A DNA stretch of 15,854 nucleotides from Deltaproteobacteria bacterium (lineage in GTDB: Bacteria > Campylobacterota_A > Desulfurellia > JAGGSF01). Position 1 is the first letter of the stretch. Every line of letters begins with the position of its first letter. Positions 1 through 6,855 of the stretch are shown in pieces. The stretch lies in contig JAGGSF010000112.1 of assembly GCA_021159235.1 (NCBI GenBank), positions 1 to 15,854 on the forward strand, read 5' to 3'. Below the pieces are notes generated by a model, which was not told the DNA's origin, did no database searches, and worked only from the letters and a program-made list of their open reading frames with translations. Made by a program: the position numbers and the translations under genes.

Positions 1-325
1 CACAAGGCATATGCAGCATCACGGTATAACCCATTTCATGAAGCTTGTTCGCAATCTCCCTGGTATAAGGAGCATATGGAAGACAGGAAAAGGCAAGGGG
101 AATGTTGAGTCGGGCAAACATCAATGCCAGCTTTTCATTATACCCCACATCATCAATAATAATAGAAATTTTCCCCTTAAAAACCTTCTTAAGTTCTGGT
201 TTCTCGAGTTCTTTTTTTACTACAGGGGGTGATACATGCTTTTCCCTGTGAACATAATTCTCCACAAAGTACACTACAACACCTATGCAACAAAGACAGA
301 TGATAATTTGAAGGGCTCTTTTCAT
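1..325 (-). CDS. Divergent polysaccharide deacetylase, YibQ-like (partial, 5' part)
   Basis: Only the first 108 codons are in the window; the gene continues past the left edge. Residues 5-21 form a hydrophobic stretch containing three Cys (10, 12, 13), which I read as a signal anchor or signal peptide. A short charged linker leads to a core beginning KISIIIDDVGYN (52-63), with the Asp pair D58-D59, then LPYAPYTREIA (82-92) and a VMLHMP stretch (102-107). This is the pattern of the YibQ/DUF610 'divergent polysaccharide deacetylase' family, periplasmic proteins of uncertain activity often encoded beside envC and ctpA, as here. The start is the ATG at 323-325. It lies in the same frame as ctpA, one codon after the ctpA stop. 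The only Shine-Dalgarno-like sequence (AGGAG) touches the ATG, too close to act normally, so translation probably depends on coupling. Family call fairly secure; function unknown. Confidence 0.8.
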   Translation of the reverse strand, partial: MKRALQIIICLCCIGVVVYFVENYVHREKHVSPPVVKKELEKPELKKVFKGKISIIIDDVGYNEKLALMFARLNIPLAFSCLPYAPYTREIANKLHEMGYTVMLHMPC

Positions 326-331
326 CTCCTA
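326..331 (-). promoter_or_regulatory. Stop/Shine-Dalgarno overlap between ctpA and the yibQ-like gene
   Basis: TAGGAG on the minus strand contains the ctpA TAG stop and an AGGAG that touches the next ATG with no spacer. No better ribosome binding site is present, and the frame of the two genes is the same, so reinitiation after ctpA is the likely route. Confidence 0.5.
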
Positions 332-1570
332 CTTGTGCTCTATAATTTCAATAGCCCTTAAAAGACCAATAGCCCTGGAAAGTTGATAATCCTCTACCCT
401 TTCAGCTTTAGTTTTTAACTTCTTTAAAGCTTCAAGATGGTGGGGAAGGTTTTCCTCTCTTAATACCTTGCTCTCTTTTATCTCTAACTTGCCCTGCGGC
501 ACATATATATCAGGCGTAATACCTAAAGCCTGTATGCATCTTCCAGATGGTGTGTAATATTCTGCTGTAGTAAGGCTAAGTGCAGAGCCGTCTTCCATCG
601 GGAATATCGTCTGCACACTTCCCTTACCAAAACTCTTTGTTCCCATAATAATGGCTCTCCTGTGATCCTGAAGGCAACCAGCAAAAATCTCCGATGCACT
701 GGCCGAACCACCATTTATCAAAACTACAATCGGATAAGTAGGTTCATCTCCACTGTTCTTAGCATAATATATCTTGTCCTGCGTTTTCACCCTCCCCTTG
801 GTGGAAACAATCACCCCATCTGTTATAAACAGGTCGGCAGTCTCAATCGCCTCTGAAAGGAGTCCTCCTGGATCATTTCTCAAATCAATAATTAACCCCT
901 CTATCTTCCCGGAAAATCTCTTCAAAACCCTTTTCACTTCTTTTGCTGTTCCATCCTGAAATTGTAAGATATGAATATAACCAATCTTGGGAGAAATCTC
1001 CTCATACTTTACGCTCTTTATATGAATTATATCCCTCACAATGGTAATATCTATGGGTTTCTTAATCCCTTCCCTGGACACCGTTATTTTAACCTTTGTC
1101 TGGGGCTTCCCCCTTAAAAGCTTTACCACCTCCTTCAATGGCATGCCCAATGTACTCTTACCGTTTATACTCAGAATTACATCGCCTGCTTTTACTCCCG
1201 CCCTATAAGCAGGCGTATCCTCTATGGGAGAAATCACTGTAAGCAATTTATTCTTAATTGTTATCTCTATTCCTATACCACCAAACTGCCCTTTCGTTAA
1301 AACCTCCAATTCTTTAAACTCGTCCTCACTCATATAGGAGGAGTGAGGATCTAAGGAACTCACCATTCCTTTGATAGCTGACTCTATAAGTTCTTTATCG
1401 TTCACATCTTTGACATACTGTTTCTCTATAGTTGCAAGCACATCAGAAAAAATTTTCAGCTTGCCATATTTCCCTCTGTTTTCTACATGAGCCGAAATAG
1501 AAACAACGCTCAAGACAAATAATACAACAGCAAAAATAAAGATCAAAAAACCCGTGTTCTTCCTTTTCAT
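329..1570 (-). CDS. ctpA: Carboxyl-terminal processing protease (S41 family, PDZ-containing)
   Basis: A 413-residue periplasmic serine protease of the CtpA/Prc type, a usual length for the family. Residues 7-27 are a signal sequence or membrane anchor. Residues about 35-85 form the N-terminal helical region, with the family's SSLDPHSSYMS (71-81). A PDZ domain follows at about 90-180 (GGIGIEI at 97-103, GDVILSING at 129-137). The catalytic core has GGSASASEIFAG (287-298), with Ser291 the probable nucleophile, and SFGKGSVQ (313-320), with Lys316 as general base. The C-terminal end (QLSRAIGLL) is also typical. These proteases trim or degrade periplasmic proteins from their C-terminal ends, including cell-wall hydrolases in some bacteria. 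Its start overlaps the envC-like stop as ATGA and has a good Shine-Dalgarno (GGAG, 6 bases upstream). Adjacency to ftsEX-envC suggests a part in cell-wall turnover at division; that is inference. Confidence 0.95.
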   Translation of the reverse strand: MKRKNTGFLIFIFAVVLFVLSVVSISAHVENRGKYGKLKIFSDVLATIEKQYVKDVNDKELIESAIKGMVSSLDPHSSYMSEDEFKELEVLTKGQFGGIGIEITIKNKLLTVISPIEDTPAYRAGVKAGDVILSINGKSTLGMPLKEVVKLLRGKPQTKVKITVSREGIKKPIDITIVRDIIHIKSVKYEEISPKIGYIHILQFQDGTAKEVKRVLKRFSGKIEGLIIDLRNDPGGLLSEAIETADLFITDGVIVSTKGRVKTQDKIYYAKNSGDEPTYPIVVLINGGSASASEIFAGCLQDHRRAIIMGTKSFGKGSVQTIFPMEDGSALSLTTAEYYTPSGRCIQALGITPDIYVPQGKLEIKESKVLREENLPHHLEALKKLKTKAERVEDYQLSRAIGLLRAIEIIEHK

Positions 1571-2709
1571 CTTTTTCTCCTTATATTTTCACAGTTCAAC
1601 CACTTTAAAGGGTTTAATGCCAATACCTGTTTTCTCAACTCAAAATGCAAACATCCTGTCACTTTTCCCAGCCGTGTACCTGCAGCTACAGTATCATGCT
1701 TTCTTACCTCTACAGTATCCATTCCCGCATAGATAGTATAATACTTATTCAAATGATTCAATATAATTGTTCTGCCATATCCTGGCACATCACCCACATA
1801 ATCCACACATCCCGAATAAACCGCATAAACACCCTCTTCTTTATCCACGCTAATATCTATCCCGTTATTCTTAGTGTAAATACCTATCACCTTATCATAC
1901 TTCTTTCCAAACCTTCCAATTATTGTGCCCCTTTTTACTGGAAATATCAACTTCCCTCTAAGTAAATGAAAGGTTTTCTTTGCTGCGTATCTCTTCTTCA
2001 ATTTCTCTTTAACAATTCTTACCAACAACGCTTCTAAATATCTCCTTCTCTTCTTCAATTCACAAACTTGAGATACATACATCCTTTTGCTATGTTCGAG
2101 TGATGCCAATAGATAACTTTTCTTTCTTTTCTCCTGAACCAGTGCCCTTTCCTGTCTGTTTATACGAGATACCACTCTTTTCTTCCTAAAAACAAGTATC
2201 TTTAACCAGTTCTCATCCTTCTCCAGTTTTTCCAGTCTACCCGTATATTTCAACAACCTTTCCTTAAAAACATTAGCAGTCTTTCCCAGCATACACATCG
2301 TCCAGGAGGGAGATATATCTGTGTGAGAGGGAACATATTGCTCTTTCCTGAAAGATACAATGAGAAAAGTCTTAAAATGGGCGTTTAAAAGTCTTTCATC
2401 TTCTTCTATTTCCCTTCTTAAACATCCTATATCATCTTGCAACATCGCGATGCGCTTTTCAATTTTCCTCACTTCTGCCTTCTCCTGCCTGATCTTCCTG
2501 TGAAGTTCTCTTATTCGCTTGTTAATAGATATAATTTCTTTCTTTGTCTGGAAATATCTTCTTTTAATTATGTTGAGCTTCTTTATTTTACTCTTTATTT
2601 TCCCCTTCACTTCTTTCAATTCTGTATGAATGTGTGTGCTTTTATCCGCACAAAACACATTTGGAGAGAAAAGAAATAGTAAGACCACAAGAAAACTAAA
2701 GCTCTTCAT
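1567..2709 (-). CDS. EnvC-like murein hydrolase activator (coiled coil plus degenerate LytM/M23 domain)
   Basis: 380 residues. A signal peptide (1 to about 20, ending PNVFCA) predicts export. Residues about 28-115 and 145-248 are Lys/Arg/Glu-rich and look like long coiled coils. Residues about 252-372 are a LytM (peptidase M23) domain: GRFG at 265-268, NNGIDI at 281-286, GYGRTIILNH at 310-319, LHFE at 354-357. The zinc site is broken. The first His (HxGID) is Asn281, the YAHL His is Gly329 and the catalytic His of HLHFE is Cys353; Asp285 and His355 remain. This matches EnvC, whose LytM domain is inactive and instead activates N-acetylmuramyl-L-alanine amidases under FtsEX control. Its start lies 12 bases inside the ftsX end, tying it to FtsEX. 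AAGGA directly touches the ATG, and an in-frame TAA two codons upstream excludes an earlier start. It is not a working endopeptidase as far as these residues show. Confidence 0.88.
   Translation of the reverse strand: MKSFSFLVVLLFLFSPNVFCADKSTHIHTELKEVKGKIKSKIKKLNIIKRRYFQTKKEIISINKRIRELHRKIRQEKAEVRKIEKRIAMLQDDIGCLRREIEEDERLLNAHFKTFLIVSFRKEQYVPSHTDISPSWTMCMLGKTANVFKERLLKYTGRLEKLEKDENWLKILVFRKKRVVSRINRQERALVQEKRKKSYLLASLEHSKRMYVSQVCELKKRRRYLEALLVRIVKEKLKKRYAAKKTFHLLRGKLIFPVKRGTIIGRFGKKYDKVIGIYTKNNGIDISVDKEEGVYAVYSGCVDYVGDVPGYGRTIILNHLNKYYTIYAGMDTVEVRKHDTVAAGTRLGKVTGCLHFELRKQVLALNPLKWLNCENIRRKR
1577..1580 (-). promoter_or_regulatory. Ribosome binding site of ctpA
   Basis: GGAG on the minus strand, 6 bases before the ctpA ATG and inside the 3' end of the envC-like gene. 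It fixes the ctpA start and suggests ctpA can be initiated independently of the ATGA coupling. Confidence 0.7.
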
Positions 2710-3541
2710 TCCTTACAGCAAAAAGTATGCATAAGAATGAAACAAATATATTCAACAAAACTGCTATCAGAGAAAATCCACAAATGGATAGAAAATCAGA
2801 GTTGTCTAATAAATTATGTATAAAATCCCTTATAAAAACAAAAACTCCAATCGATGCAAAACCGGCCAGGACTATCCCTGCAAAGCTTAAAAGAAACGCT
2901 CCAGTCATCAAAAGCATCTTTATCTTCTCTGAACTACATCCTAAGAGTTTCAACGTTAATACATCCTCTCTTAAATCGAGATAAAACAGCCTGCCCGTTA
3001 ACAAAAAAATGGCGATTTCTACCACAATAAAACCACATAAAAACAGAAGAGAAAAAAAAAGAAAGTGCTTATAAGAATGCTCGTAGGACATGATAAGGCG
3101 TGATGGAAGGAGAACATCCTTCACACTTGAATATTGAAGCAGTTCATTCTTTATGCTGCTTATCTTCTTCTCCTTTAAAAAACGAGGCTTTACAAAGATA
3201 CCTGCAGAGTATGGAAGGGGATTGGAAAGATGCCCGGGCAACTTCACTCCCATGTTCTTTTCCACTATATTCAAAGCCTGTTTTGAAGAGATGAGATGCA
3301 ACGATTTTATCCATTCCTTCCTTTTTATACGCATACAAACATTGTTTATCTTTTCAAGTGGGGTATTTTCATGAAATATGATATATACATGAACACGAGA
3401 TTTAACCATATTAAACCGACAATTGATAAGTAAAAAAACCAAGAAAATTAAAACAAGCATCAAGGTGAGAAGGAAGGATGTAAAAAAACACGTTCCACTC
3501 AGGGTCTTATTCTTGCCCAGAATCCTGACTATGTATTTCAT
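2696..3541 (-). CDS. ftsX: Cell division protein FtsX
   Basis: 281 residues with the four-helix plan of FtsX: membrane segments at about 17-40, 159-183, 210-237 and 250-275. A periplasmic loop of about 115 residues follows the first helix. It contains NPLPYSAGIFV (107-117), whose NPLP motif is a hallmark of the FtsX extracellular domain. The stretch REDVLTLKLLGCSSEKIK (191-208) between helices 2 and 3 is the cytoplasmic coupling segment that contacts FtsE. The protein is the membrane half of the FtsEX complex, which sits at the divisome and controls a periplasmic partner, here most likely the EnvC-like protein encoded next. The ATG has an AAGG about 8 bases upstream. The gene begins 35 bases inside ftsE and ends 14 bases inside the envC-like gene. 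The N-terminal cytoplasmic tail is short (about 16 residues). Confidence 0.93.
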   Translation of the reverse strand: MKYIVRILGKNKTLSGTCFFTSFLLTLMLVLIFLVFLLINCRFNMVKSRVHVYIIFHENTPLEKINNVCMRIKRKEWIKSLHLISSKQALNIVEKNMGVKLPGHLSNPLPYSAGIFVKPRFLKEKKISSIKNELLQYSSVKDVLLPSRLIMSYEHSYKHFLFFSLLFLCGFIVVEIAIFLLTGRLFYLDLREDVLTLKLLGCSSEKIKMLLMTGAFLLSFAGIVLAGFASIGVFVFIRDFIHNLLDNSDFLSICGFSLIAVLLNIFVSFLCILFAVRNEEL

Positions 3542-4199
3542 GTAATTTGCCTTCGTTCAAAAAAAAGACCCTTCCCTTCAATGAAGGAAGGTCTTTACTG
3601 GAAAACATGAGGATGCCCTTGTCCTTACAAAACTCCCCTTCCATTATATCTATTACCTTTTCCACAGAAGAAGGAGAAAGATACCTAAACGGTTCATCAG
3701 CCAAGATAATAGGAGTATCGAGGGAAAAGATCATAGCCAGAGAAAGTCTTGCCTTTTCTCCAGGAGAAAGAAACATAACCTTTTTTTTTAAGATATCCCT
3801 CAAGCTCAATTGAGACAAAAACCGTTCTATCAAAGGCATAAATGTCATCTTCTTCCTATCCCTCATCTTATTGATAAATAAAAGGTTATCTAAAACACTC
3901 ATATACTCAAACAAACGAAAGTTCTCAAAAAAAACACCCATATACCGTCTCAAAAGCAGTATATGCTCATAATTCTTCAAGCTGGAGGTATCTACCCCCA
4001 TTACACTTACCCTGCCTCTTTCAGGGTAAATGCTGCACAGGATAATCTTAAGCAATGTTGTTTTTCCAGAGCCTTCACCACCTATAATCTTTACTATCTC
4101 ACCCTTTTTCAAGCACAAATTTATACCCTGCAGAATCCAGTTGTCTCTATCGTATGTTTTATATACATCTTCCAAACAAACTAATTCTTCCCTAACCAT
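3507..4199 (-). CDS. ftsE: Divergent cell division ATP-binding protein FtsE
   Basis: 230 residues, normal for FtsE, the nucleotide-binding subunit of FtsEX. Visible in order: A-loop Tyr16, Walker A GGEGSGKT (40-47), FtsE-like FENFRLF (91-97) where the family usually has FQDFRLL, signature LSPGE (144-148), Walker B PIILADEP (163-170), then YLSP (173-176) and FSSKD (199-203). Walker A Lys46 and Walker B Asp168/Glu169 are intact. Four other conserved positions are altered: the Q-loop Gln is Glu92, the first signature Gly is Pro146, the D-loop Asp is Ser175, and the switch His is Lys202. It should bind nucleotide, but hydrolysis may be weak or absent. The ATG lies 19 bases inside the transketolase C gene, with only a weak upstream purine stretch, so coupling is likely. 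Position directly before ftsX makes the identity firm despite the divergence. Confidence 0.9.
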   Translation of the reverse strand: MVREELVCLEDVYKTYDRDNWILQGINLCLKKGEIVKIIGGEGSGKTTLLKIILCSIYPERGRVSVMGVDTSSLKNYEHILLLRRYMGVFFENFRLFEYMSVLDNLLFINKMRDRKKMTFMPLIERFLSQLSLRDILKKKVMFLSPGEKARLSLAMIFSLDTPIILADEPFRYLSPSSVEKVIDIMEGEFCKDKGILMFSSKDLPSLKGRVFFLNEGKLHEIHSQDSGQE

Positions 4200-5104
4200 T
4201 CTTTTACCGCCATACTGATACCGGTTGCATTAAACCCAAACTTACACAGAAGATCATCACAGCTACCCGATTCACCAAAAACATCAGGCATTCCTATACG
4301 CTTCATCTTAACAGGATAATTCTCGCCCAGAAATTCCGCCACCGCACTACCCAATCCACCTAAAACCGTATGTTCCTCTATGGTTACCACTCTTTTCGTT
4401 GATTTAGCAAAATCATAGAGCATCTCTTCATCAATAGGCTTCACCGTAGCCATATCTATTAAAGATGCGCTTATCCCTTCTTTCTCCAGCAACTTCGCCG
4501 CTTCCAGCGCATACCATACCAGAAATCCACAGGCAACCAATGTTACATCCTTCCCTTTCCTCAGCACCTTTCCTCTGCCAAAAACAAAATCACCTTCTGT
4601 AAAAACAGGAGACTTGGCCCGAGATGTTCTGATATAAACCGGTCCGTCATTCTTTATGGTAGACAGAACAGCAGTATACGCCTCATTGTAATCTGCTGGA
4701 ACAACAATCTTCATATTGGGAAGAGTTCTCATTAAAGAAATATCCAATACCGCCTGATGACTGCCTCCATCCTCGCCCACATTTACTCCCCCATGAGAAC
4801 CACACAAAACCACAGGCAACTTTTGATATGCAACGGATTGCCTCACCGACTCAAATGCTCTTCCCGTAATAAATACAGCAAAAGAAGAAGCATAAGGTCT
4901 CTTGCCACACAACGCTAATCCCGCTGATACATCTACCATATTTGCCTCTGCGATACCCATATCAAAAAATCTATCCGGAAAAGCTTCTTTAAACTTTAAA
5001 CTCCTGGTTGAACCTGCTAAATCCGCATCCAGCACCACCACATCCTTGTATTTTCTTCCCAGTTCAAGCAATGCATCTCCATAAGCATCCCTAGTCGCCT
5101 TCAT
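4181..5104 (-). CDS. Transketolase, C-terminal subunit (split type)
   Basis: 307 residues covering the pyrimidine-binding (Pyr) and C-terminal domains of a transketolase-type thiamine diphosphate enzyme. The Pyr domain shows DADLAGSTR (26-34), GIAEANMVDVSAGLA (50-64) with the conserved Glu53 that activates the cofactor, and EDGGSHQA (111-118). The C-terminal domain begins near 180 (LRKGKDVTLVACG). It would pair with the N subunit encoded just upstream to make one active site. Such two-gene transketolases are common in archaea and parts of the bacteria. The start has a strong Shine-Dalgarno (GGAGGAG) and lies 14 bases inside the N-subunit gene, so the split is genuine and not a frameshift. The exact substrates (pentose phosphate sugars or another acyloin reaction) cannot be read from the sequence. 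Confidence 0.92.
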   Translation of the reverse strand: MKATRDAYGDALLELGRKYKDVVVLDADLAGSTRSLKFKEAFPDRFFDMGIAEANMVDVSAGLALCGKRPYASSFAVFITGRAFESVRQSVAYQKLPVVLCGSHGGVNVGEDGGSHQAVLDISLMRTLPNMKIVVPADYNEAYTAVLSTIKNDGPVYIRTSRAKSPVFTEGDFVFGRGKVLRKGKDVTLVACGFLVWYALEAAKLLEKEGISASLIDMATVKPIDEEMLYDFAKSTKRVVTIEEHTVLGGLGSAVAEFLGENYPVKMKRIGMPDVFGESGSCDDLLCKFGFNATGISMAVKEWLGKN

Positions 5105-5915
5105 CTATCTCCTCCAGAGCCTTTTTCAATTCCTCATCTGTTGGAGCTACACCATGATACTCCACTTTGTCTTCCATAAATGAAACCCCTTTACCCTTTA
5201 CAGTACGGGCAATAATTACAGTGGGGAATCCTTTATTCTTCTTTGCCTCTTCAAATGCTCCTATCAATTCAGAAAATTTGTGTCCATCAACAGATCTGGT
5301 ATAGAGACCAAAAGCCTTGAATTTGTCCTCCAAGGGATAGATGTTCATCACATCCCTGCACCTTCCATCTATCTGTAAAGTATTGTTATCTACAACCACA
5401 CATAGATTATCCAATCTATAATGGGAAGCAGACAGAAGAGCCTCCCAAACCAGCCCTTCATCCATTTCTCCATCGCCCACCAAGCAATAAACACGAAACG
5501 GGTTTTTGTCGAGCTTTCCGGCCAAAGCCATTCCACAAGCCTGAGACAGACCATGAGCCAGCGAACCGGTAGAAGCCTCTATACCAGGCAGATATTTGGC
5601 ATCTGGATGTCCCTGTAAGGGACTGCCCAATTTTCTCAATGTCCACAACATATTGCGGGGAAAAACACCGGCCCTGCTCAATACAGCATACAGAGCAGGA
5701 ACAGCATGTCCCTTGGACAAAACAAACCTGTCCCTGTCTTTATCGGATGGTCTTCTTGGATCATAGTTCATAACCTTGAAATACAGGCTAACCAATATCT
5801 CTACACAAGACAGTGACCCTCCCACATGCCCCGACCCCGCCACATTGAGCATTAAGAGAATGTCTCTTCTAATTTCCTTAGCTATCTTCTTCAACTCTTC
5901 CATCTCCTCTTTCAT
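5091..5915 (-). CDS. Transketolase, N-terminal subunit (split type)
   Basis: 274 residues from the chosen ATG, the pyrophosphate-binding half of a thiamine diphosphate enzyme. Key features: AGSGHVGGSLS (26-36), VLSKGH (65-70), GSLAHGLSQACGMA (117-130), and the cofactor and magnesium motif GDGEMDEG (147-154) with VDNN (175-178). It ends after the PP domain, so it needs the C subunit encoded next. A TTG six bases further upstream (5919-5921) gives a slightly longer frame. I prefer the ATG at 5913-5915 because GGAG lies exactly 7 bases before it, while only 1 base separates GGAG from the TTG. The gene starts about 38 bases inside hemD, one of the longest overlaps here. Physiological role with its partner: sugar-phosphate metabolism, or possibly another two-carbon transfer; not resolvable by eye. 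Confidence 0.92.
   Translation of the reverse strand: MKEEMEELKKIAKEIRRDILLMLNVAGSGHVGGSLSCVEILVSLYFKVMNYDPRRPSDKDRDRFVLSKGHAVPALYAVLSRAGVFPRNMLWTLRKLGSPLQGHPDAKYLPGIEASTGSLAHGLSQACGMALAGKLDKNPFRVYCLVGDGEMDEGLVWEALLSASHYRLDNLCVVVDNNTLQIDGRCRDVMNIYPLEDKFKAFGLYTRSVDGHKFSELIGAFEEAKKNKGFPTVIIARTVKGKGVSFMEDKVEYHGVAPTDEELKKALEEIDEGD
5109..5115 (-). promoter_or_regulatory. Strong ribosome binding site of transketolase C subunit
   Basis: GGAGGAG on the minus strand just before the ATG (5102-5104), the best Shine-Dalgarno in the window. It confirms separate initiation of the C subunit inside the end of the N-subunit gene. Confidence 0.75.
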
Positions 5916-6855
5916 AGACAAACTCCAACATATTTTGAATGGTAAACTCTTCTGGATAAACTACTTTCCCCCACCTCTCTAAAACCTTCGCCGTCACCGG
6001 TCCTATTGCTACAAACAAGCCCACATTTCTACTCCATTCCTTCCACATATCACCAAATAGCTTTATCGTATGCTGAACCGTGGAAGGGCTGGTAAACATG
6101 GCATAGTCAATATAACCCGCATTCTTTGCCCTCTCAAGAAAAGCATAACACAAGGGAGGAACAATATTCCTGTATAAGGGAAGCACCCTTACTTCTGCCC
6201 CTTCTTCCTTCAATCCTTTTTCCAAAATGCCCCTCGTTTCTTCTGCCTGAGGGAGAAGCACCCTTTTGCCCCTTGCATTTGATTTTATCAAAGTCTCAAG
6301 CAAATCCTCCCCTCTAAAGGTTTCTGGAACAACATCTGCCTCTATACCAAAACTATTTAATGCCTCCTCTGTCTTTTTACCTACACAGGCAATTTTCATA
6401 CTATCGAGCTTTCTTATATCATCACTTAGAAACTTAAAGAAATAATTTACCCCCACCTTACTGGTAAATACAATCCAGTCCACATCAGGAATCTTAATCT
6501 CTTTAACCAGGGGCTTAAACGATATGGAGGGAAAGGGATAAACGCAATTTCCATCCTGCTCCAATCTCATTGTAATATCTATTAGGTCATACCTCGACAT
6601 GGAGAGAAATATCTTCCTTTTACCTCTATCTCTCTCTTTGTCCCTGCTTCTCATAAGTATCAATCCCTCTTTTTCTTTTATAAGAGAGGCATCTTTAAAA
6701 AATTCAACTTCCACTTCTTCATTGCAAAAGAGAAGTATGTTGGGTGAAACACCATCTTGAATGAAAATGTGTTTTGCAACCCCTAAAGCCCTCTTCAGCC
6801 TTTCCGGAACAAGATATAAAGGCAAAGAATTTACCACAAAAACTTCTCTATTCAT
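5878..6855 (-). CDS. hemD: Uroporphyrinogen-III synthase with an N-terminal extension
   Basis: 325 residues, about 75 more than a typical stand-alone HemD. The enzyme closes and flips ring D of hydroxymethylbilane to give uroporphyrinogen III. The HemD fold seems to start near residue 78 (GKRKIFLSMSR). It continues through WIVFTSKVGVNYF (127-139), KIACVGKKTEEAL (154-166), RVLLPQAEE (198-206) and YAMFTSPSTVQ (251-261), to FVAIGPVTAKVL (281-292), the usual order of weakly conserved landmarks. Residues 4-52 before it resemble the start of a SUMT/CobA methyltransferase domain (ERLKRAL, then VSPNILLF) but lack the glycine-rich SAM-binding signature. A cobA-hemD fusion is common elsewhere, so this may be its remnant. 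The gene overlaps hemC by 8 bases without a clear Shine-Dalgarno. HemD is poorly conserved; identity rests on these landmarks plus position after hemC. Confidence 0.88.
   Translation of the reverse strand: MNREVFVVNSLPLYLVPERLKRALGVAKHIFIQDGVSPNILLFCNEEVEVEFFKDASLIKEKEGLILMRSRDKERDRGKRKIFLSMSRYDLIDITMRLEQDGNCVYPFPSISFKPLVKEIKIPDVDWIVFTSKVGVNYFFKFLSDDIRKLDSMKIACVGKKTEEALNSFGIEADVVPETFRGEDLLETLIKSNARGKRVLLPQAEETRGILEKGLKEEGAEVRVLPLYRNIVPPLCYAFLERAKNAGYIDYAMFTSPSTVQHTIKLFGDMWKEWSRNVGLFVAIGPVTAKVLERWGKVVYPEEFTIQNMLEFVYERGDGRVEEDS
5923..5926 (-). promoter_or_regulatory. Ribosome binding site deciding the transketolase N start
   Basis: GGAG on the minus strand lies 7 bases before the ATG at 5913-5915 but only 1 base before the alternative TTG at 5919-5921, which favours the ATG. 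Confidence 0.6.
6625..6855 (-). other. N-terminal extension of HemD, possible truncated SUMT (CobA) stump
   Basis: Codons 1-77 of hemD, upstream of the HemD fold. The order hydrophobic strand (VFVVNS), helix (ERLKRALGVAK), strand (HIFIQD), GVSPNILLF, then VEVEFFK parallels the first 50 or so residues of SUMT enzymes (LKAL, then a strand, then LVSPEIL). The GxGPGDP motif is absent and the remaining roughly 180 residues of a SUMT domain are missing. Recognition is by eye only. Confidence 0.45.

Noticed and set aside
540-690. GyrB length as an unusual domain insertion (residues about 540-690, numbering within the protein)
   Set aside because: The extra segment matches the known insert of E. coli-type GyrB and is ordinary for Gram-negative bacteria. 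The positions in this entry are residues, not bases.
1841-2650. DnaA-box-like words TTATCCACG (1841-1849) and TTATCCGCA (2642-2650)
   Set aside because: Each has one mismatch to TTATCCACA. They are isolated, far apart and inside the envC-like coding sequence, with no cluster or AT-rich unwinding region.
1567-2709. Active M23 endopeptidase
   Set aside because: Three of the expected His positions are Asn, Gly and Cys, so hydrolase activity is not supported; an EnvC-type activator fits better.
5091-5104. Possible frameshift splitting one transketolase gene
   Set aside because: Each half is a complete domain set, the C half has its own ATG with the best Shine-Dalgarno in the window, and two-gene transketolases are a known arrangement.
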